64,000 bases of DNA, taken from contig NZ_JAGINT010000002.1 of the NCBI RefSeq assembly GCF_017876295.1, positions 2,294,001 to 2,358,000 on the forward strand, in the 5' to 3' direction. Shown here one piece after another: positions 60,385 to 64,000 of the stretch; positions within the stretch are counted from its first letter, which is position 1; each line of letters starts with the position of its first letter. This DNA is from Kribbella aluminosa. GTDB taxonomy: Bacteria; Actinomycetota; Actinomycetes; Propionibacteriales; Kribbellaceae. Below the pieces are notes generated by a model. The model was not told the origin of the DNA and ran no database searches. It worked only from the letters and a program-made list of their open reading frames with translations. The position numbers were made by a program, and so were the translations under genes.

Positions 60385-61616
60385 TCCGTTCCCTTTCCTG
60401 AGATGCCCCGATGCGCGATGCCGGTGACCGCCCTGCACACCGCGTCGACCTGCGCGTCGGTCAGTCGCGGATACATCGGCAGCGACAGCAGCTGGTCGAA
60501 CAGCGCGTCCGCCCCGGTCAGCCCGGTCGACGGAATCAGCGCGGCCTGGCTGAAGTAGGCGAGCCGGTGGACCGGGACGAAGTGCACCGACGTACCGATG
60601 GCGCGTTCCGAGAGCGCCGCGATGACCTTGTCGCGATCACCGCCGCCGTTCAGCCGCAGCCGGACCGGGTACAGGTGCCAGGCGTGCGTGCCGTCCCCGG
60701 GTGCCGGGCGGTGCGGGAGCCGGACGCCGGGCAGCCCGGCGAGTTGTTCGTCGTACCGCGCCGCGATCTGCGCACGGCGGCGCTGCCAGGCCGGGAAGTG
60801 CGCGAGTTGCGCGCGGCCCATCGCCGCCTGGACGTCGGTCATGTTCGCCTTCAGGCCGGCGTCGGCGACGTTGTAGCGCCAGCTCCCGCCGGGCAGGTAC
60901 CGGCGCCACGCGTCGGCGGTCATCCCGTGCAGCCGCGCCCTGCGCAGCCAGTCGGCGCGCGCGTCGTCGTCGGTGGTGATCATCCCGCCCTCGCCGAGCG
61001 GCAGGTTCTTGGTGGCGTAGAAGCTGAAACAGGTCGCGCCACAGCCGGAGCCGACCGGCACCACACCGGCGTACGTGCCGAGCGCGTGCGCGGCATCCAC
61101 GACCACCCGGTCGAGCGGTACGCCGGCTGCCTCGGCCAGTGCCGGTACGTCGGCGACGTCGCCGGCCCAGTGCACGACGACCATCGCGGCCGGTCGCCCG
61201 TACGCCTGTGCGGCGGTGCGTACCGTCGCAGGCGTCGGCATCCCGGTGGCCGGGTCGACGTCGACCAGGACCGGCTGGAGCCCGGCGTGCACGATCGCGT
61301 GGACGGCGCCGCAGAACGTCATCGTCGAGCTCAGCACCAGCGACCCCGGCGGCAGCCCGAGCGACCGCAACGCGAGCTCGATCCCTTGTGTGCAGGACGA
61401 AACGGCCACCGCGTGCGTGGCCCCGACCGCGGTCGCGAACTCGGCCTCGAACGCCACGGCCTCGCGACCGGTGGTCACCCAGCCGGACTGCAGCACCCGC
61501 AGTGCGGCGGCCTGCGCGTCGGCGGTGATGTGACAGTCCGCGAACGGTACGGCGATCTCGCCGGCCGGTGCCGGCATCGTCACGACCCGCGGCACAGCAG
61601 TGATTCGGGTAGTCAT
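60381..61616 (-). CDS. DegT/DnrJ/EryC1-family sugar aminotransferase
   Basis: The start at 61616 (MTTRITAVPR) follows a GGGGGG-rich site and gives 411 aa; a start 27 bp upstream is possible. The PLP-binding Lys203 lies in FYATKNLPLGEGG, and Asp174 in VVVDAAHALG contacts the pyridine nitrogen. These enzymes add an amino group to keto-sugars on nucleotide carriers. It pairs with the CapD-like dehydratase, 4-bp overlap, to make an amino sugar for the polysaccharide. Confidence 0.92.
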   Translation of the reverse strand: MTTRITAVPRVVTMPAPAGEIAVPFADCHITADAQAAALRVLQSGWVTTGREAVAFEAEFATAVGATHAVAVSSCTQGIELALRSLGLPPGSLVLSSTMTFCGAVHAIVHAGLQPVLVDVDPATGMPTPATVRTAAQAYGRPAAMVVVHWAGDVADVPALAEAAGVPLDRVVVDAAHALGTYAGVVPVGSGCGATCFSFYATKNLPLGEGGMITTDDDARADWLRRARLHGMTADAWRRYLPGGSWRYNVADAGLKANMTDVQAAMGRAQLAHFPAWQRRRAQIAARYDEQLAGLPGVRLPHRPAPGDGTHAWHLYPVRLRLNGGGDRDKVIAALSERAIGTSVHFVPVHRLAYFSQAALIPSTGLTGADALFDQLLSLPMYPRLTDAQVDAVCRAVTGIAHRGISGKGTE

Positions 61617-61716
61617 CCCGATGCCCCCCTCGAAGCCCCCCACGGGCCCTGATGTCCCTCGACGCTACGGGCTGTGACCACGGCCCGCGCCCGCTGAGGA
61701 GACGAGAACCTCTACG

Positions 61717-62430
61717 TCAAGCGGATGACCCGGGGCCGGTGGCGATTACGGACCCCTCGGTCTCGTCGATGCCGGTCACACCGTGTGAGCGGGCAAAGGC
61801 GACCAGTGCGAGCGTCGAATGCTGCCCCGAACGGCGGAGCAGACTCTGGATGTGCGTCCGGATCGTGTTCGTGGACACGAACAGGTGCGCGGCGGCCTCG
61901 GCCCGGGTCATCCCGGACACCAGGCAGCGCAGGACATCGAGCTCCCGGTGGGTGAGCTGGTCCACGAACCCGGAGGCGGCCCGTTGCCGGCGTACGTCGC
62001 TCATCAGGTGCCGGAGGACCGGTTGCAACGTCGCCGGTGACAGGTACACGTTGCCGTCCAGCACCTGCCAGAGCGCCTCGACCAGCGCGCTCAGCTTCGT
62101 CGTCTTGGACAGCCAGCCGCGGGCGCCGGCTTCGAGCGCCTGCACGATCGACCGCGGATCCGTGCTGCCGGACAGCATCACGACGGCGGTCGGGGCGGGG
62201 TCGTTCGCGAGTTCGGCGAGCAGGTCGTTGCCGGACTCCTCGGCCAGCGAGAGGTCGAGCAGCACGATGTCCGGGCGGCCGGCGGCGATCAGGGTCCGGG
62301 CCGTGTCGAGGTTCGAGGCGACGCTGACCTCGCTGATGCCGGCTTCGGCCGCGAGCAGGCTCCCGAGCGCCTCGGCGAAGACGCGGTGATCGTCGACGAG
62401 CAGAACCGCGATCCCGTCCGGGCCGCTCAC
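61717..62430 (-). CDS. NarL/LuxR-family response regulator
   Basis: The GTG start overlaps the stop of the regulator gene upstream (GTGA) and gives 237 aa. The receiver domain has VLLVDDHRVF, the phospho-Asp in IVLLDLSL near residue 60 and the Lys in WLSKT near 110. A LuxR helix-turn-helix follows (LTHRELDVLRCLVSGMTRAEAAAHLFVSTNTIRTHIQSLL). It should bind promoters of the polysaccharide locus or others after phosphorylation by the neighbouring kinase. Confidence 0.92.
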   Translation of the reverse strand: MSGPDGIAVLLVDDHRVFAEALGSLLAAEAGISEVSVASNLDTARTLIAAGRPDIVLLDLSLAEESGNDLLAELANDPAPTAVVMLSGSTDPRSIVQALEAGARGWLSKTTKLSALVEALWQVLDGNVYLSPATLQPVLRHLMSDVRRQRAASGFVDQLTHRELDVLRCLVSGMTRAEAAAHLFVSTNTIRTHIQSLLRRSGQHSTLALVAFARSHGVTGIDETEGSVIATGPGSSA

Positions 62431-63038
62431 CGGTGCCCGTCCGCGACGAGCTCCTGGACGTCGACGAGTCCCGCGGAGGCGGCCGCGTGGGCGATCTTGC
62501 CGCGGGCGTGGACGCCGAGTTTGCGCAGTACCTGCTGGACATGGGTACGGACGGTGTGCGTGCTGACGCCGAGCCGGTCGGCCATCCACTGGGTGGAGTG
62601 GCCCTGCACCACGAGGCGCAGTACCTGCAGTTCCCTGCTGGTCAGCGGTTCGACGACGGCCGCTCGGCGGCGGCGCTCGGAGACCGGCCGGCCGGCGACC
62701 ACACGGTTGCCGCCAGCAACTGACTCGACCGCGTCCACGAGCGTCAGCAGCGCACAGGACTTGCTCACCACCCCGTCGGCGGTCCCGCGGTCGTACGCGT
62801 CCCAGACGAGGTCGTCCTGCGGGTCGGCGAGCAGTACGACGTACGGCCTGGGGCGGAGGTCGCGGAGTCGCGCGGCCGTCGCCGGGGAATCGACGACGAA
62901 CAGCTCCGGCTGTACGCCGTCGTCGAGCAGTTGGCGGGCGTCGTCGGTGGTGAGCACGACCTCGTGGCCGTGCCGGGCGAAGGCGGCCGAGAGGACCGCG
63001 GCGAACAACCATTGACCGTCGCAGATCGCCAGCCTCAT
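62427..63038 (-). CDS. LuxR-family regulator with receiver-like domain
   Basis: The 203-aa protein starts with an ATGA overlap to the kinase stop. The N-terminal half is a receiver-like domain with only one acidic residue in the first pocket (AICDGQ), a possible phospho-Asp in LFVVDSPAT, and VVSKS. The C-terminal LuxR domain is clear (LTSRELQVLRLVVQGHSTQWMADRLGVSTHTVRTHVQQVL). Phosphorylation is less certain than for the other regulator. The two may form heterodimers. Confidence 0.88.
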   Translation of the reverse strand: MRLAICDGQWLFAAVLSAAFARHGHEVVLTTDDARQLLDDGVQPELFVVDSPATAARLRDLRPRPYVVLLADPQDDLVWDAYDRGTADGVVSKSCALLTLVDAVESVAGGNRVVAGRPVSERRRRAAVVEPLTSRELQVLRLVVQGHSTQWMADRLGVSTHTVRTHVQQVLRKLGVHARGKIAHAAASAGLVDVQELVADGHR

Positions 63039-63664
63039 GCCGACCTCACCGCGGGCTTGCCGGCGGGCAGGCAGAGCCGGACGGTGGTTCCGCTGCCGGG
63101 CAGGCTGACGATCTCGATCCGGCCGCCGAAGGCCCGGGCGGCGGCCGCGACCACCTGCAGGCCGTGCCCGGTGCCGGCGGCGATCTCGCCGAAACCAGGG
63201 CCGTCGTCCGACACCTCGACGGACGCCTCACCGTCGGCCGAGTCGACCCGCAGCTGGACCTGACCGCCGCTGCCGGCCGCGCGGCAGGCGTTGTCGAGCA
63301 GGTTGCCGACGGCCCGGCGCAGCAACGCCTGCTCGCCGGCGACCATGACCCGCGGAGCGCGCTCGAAGATCACCGGCACCCGGTACGTCAGCCGCACCAG
63401 GTCGGCGCACTCGCCCGCGAGCTGCGTCAGGTTGACGCCGCCGATCCGCCGCGCCGGCGTCTGCTCGAAGTCCAGCAGTTCGGCGATCGCCCGGAACTGC
63501 TGATGGATCAACGCCAGCCCGCCCGGGCCCACCAGTTCGGCGGCGGCCGGGTCGGACAGGAACAGCCCGGCGGCGACGTACTGCCGCAGGTCGTGGCACA
63601 GCTCTAGCAGGTGCTGTGAGTCGTCGTACCCGATCGTCGTTGGCGACGCGTCGGCAGCGCTCAT
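63035..63664 (-). CDS. Small cytoplasmic histidine kinase
   Basis: The 209-aa protein lacks membrane segments. An H-box-like CHDLRQYVAAG near residue 30 is followed by a HATPase_c domain with the N-box NLLDNACRAA, the G-box DDGPGFGEI and a last GSGTTVRLCLP. It is the first gene of the regulatory trio and probably phosphorylates the NarL-type regulator. No sensory domain is seen, so it may respond through protein contact. Confidence 0.88.
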   Translation of the reverse strand: MSAADASPTTIGYDDSQHLLELCHDLRQYVAAGLFLSDPAAAELVGPGGLALIHQQFRAIAELLDFEQTPARRIGGVNLTQLAGECADLVRLTYRVPVIFERAPRVMVAGEQALLRRAVGNLLDNACRAAGSGGQVQLRVDSADGEASVEVSDDGPGFGEIAAGTGHGLQVVAAAARAFGGRIEIVSLPGSGTTVRLCLPAGKPAVRSA

Positions 63665-63850
63665 GGGTGACCCCCCTCAGGTCCACCCGAGTCGGCCGCC
63701 CACCGCGGCCCACGTCGCCAAGCCCTCGACAACCACGGACGGTGACACACCGCCCCCGGATTCCCCGCCGAGCCCCCCAGGCCACGCGTCTCGGTCCCAG
63801 GCACCAGTAGAGGTCCCCACCAGGCAAAAGAGGCAGGGGATCGGCGTATA

Positions 63851-63878
63851 CGTCATGATTCGGTCATGTTTGCGTCAT
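63851..63878. promoter_or_regulatory. Three GTCAT elements at 11-bp period
   Basis: CGTCAT (63851-63856), GGTCAT (63862-63867) and CGTCAT (63873-63878) are spaced exactly 11 bp apart. The last unit pairs with ATGACGC (63896-63902), forming a hairpin-like dyad. The site lies about 190 bp upstream of the histidine kinase start, in the region that should hold the promoter of the operon. It could bind a response regulator on one helix face. Confidence 0.5.
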
Positions 63879-63922
63879 CTGTTGTTCAGCTCTGTATGAC
63901 GCCGAATCGTTACTGACCGTAA

Positions 63923-64000
63923 TCAGGGCTGGTATTCGTACGCTCCGAGATCGTCGTACGGCCGGGGGCCTTCCGCGAAGGTGTTCGGGGTCGCCGGGTC
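63923..64000 (-). CDS. C-terminus of a beta-helix repeat protein (partial)
   Basis: The minus strand reads ...PNTFAEGPRPYDDLGAYEYQP and a TGA at 63923-63925; the rest lies beyond the window. The ending matches the YADLGGFEY and YADRGALEF ends of the two modules in the 1404-aa protein, so a second right-handed beta-helix protein is encoded here. It is the gene upstream of the regulatory trio. Confidence 0.6.
   Translation of the reverse strand, partial: DPATPNTFAEGPRPYDDLGAYEYQP

Overview
The window is GC-rich DNA with GTG and TTG starts, ATGA/GTGA gene overlaps, F420-type oxidoreductases, a Tad pilus cluster and an ssrA tag ending in ALAA. This points to a soil actinobacterium; codon and motif style suggest Kribbella or a close relative in Propionibacteriales (inference, no marker gene was placed on a tree).

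Layout. 1-5.9 kb: end of an inositol/sugar catabolism operon (sugar-phosphate isomerase end, ABC sugar importer, Gfo/Idh/MocA dehydrogenase, CoA-acylating methylmalonate-semialdehyde dehydrogenase). 6-9.2 kb: a conserved 37-aa protein with a strong hairpin, a decayed kinase-like gene, and a divergent dehydrogenase/GntR pair. 9.4-14 kb: compact Tad/Flp pilus operon (ATPase, two membrane platform proteins, pilin, TadE/TadG-like proteins) in which tadB carries a frameshift. 14-25.6 kb: housekeeping prfB and several regulator/transporter pairs, then two tandem serpin genes and an SRPBCC-TetR pair with a perfect operator-like palindrome. 26-31.3 kb: reductive pyrimidine degradation (beta-ureidopropionase, dihydropyrimidinase, LLM oxidoreductase), a truncated antitoxin-like relic, a cytidine deaminase-like gene and a lipoprotein binding protein. 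31.5-39.5 kb: MFS exporter, PfkB kinase, and the ftsE-ftsX-M23 peptidase-smpB division/ribosome-rescue block, here without prfB upstream. 39.6-42.3 kb: ssrA (tmRNA) followed by debris of an integrated element: an integrase C-terminal relic, a small membrane protein, a Uma2 nuclease relic and an alpha/beta-hydrolase fold protein that has lost its catalytic Ser and His.

42.3-64 kb: a metallo-beta-lactamase/Rieske fusion protein converges on a 20-kb minus-strand exopolysaccharide locus. In transcription order this is a soluble histidine kinase and two LuxR-type response regulators, a DegT aminotransferase, a CapD-type nucleotide-sugar dehydratase, a divergent RtcB-like protein, a 1404-aa secreted beta-helix/PKD protein, a Wzz-like protein, an HprK-like P-loop protein, a GT4 glycosyltransferase, a 161-aa unknown, an APH-fold kinase, a Wzy/WaaL-like polymerase, a Wzx-like flippase, a lipoprotein and a priming sugar transferase. 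The genes overlap or nearly touch, so co-expression is likely. The cluster can be read as priming, sugar modification, assembly, flipping and polymerisation of a surface polysaccharide, with secreted beta-helix proteins as possible processing or anchoring factors. The end of a second beta-helix protein lies at the right edge.

Most unusual items: the RtcB-like protein and two kinase-fold proteins inside a polysaccharide locus, the tandem bacterial serpins, the MBL-Rieske fusion, the catalytically dead hydrolase, and the layered relics beside ssrA.
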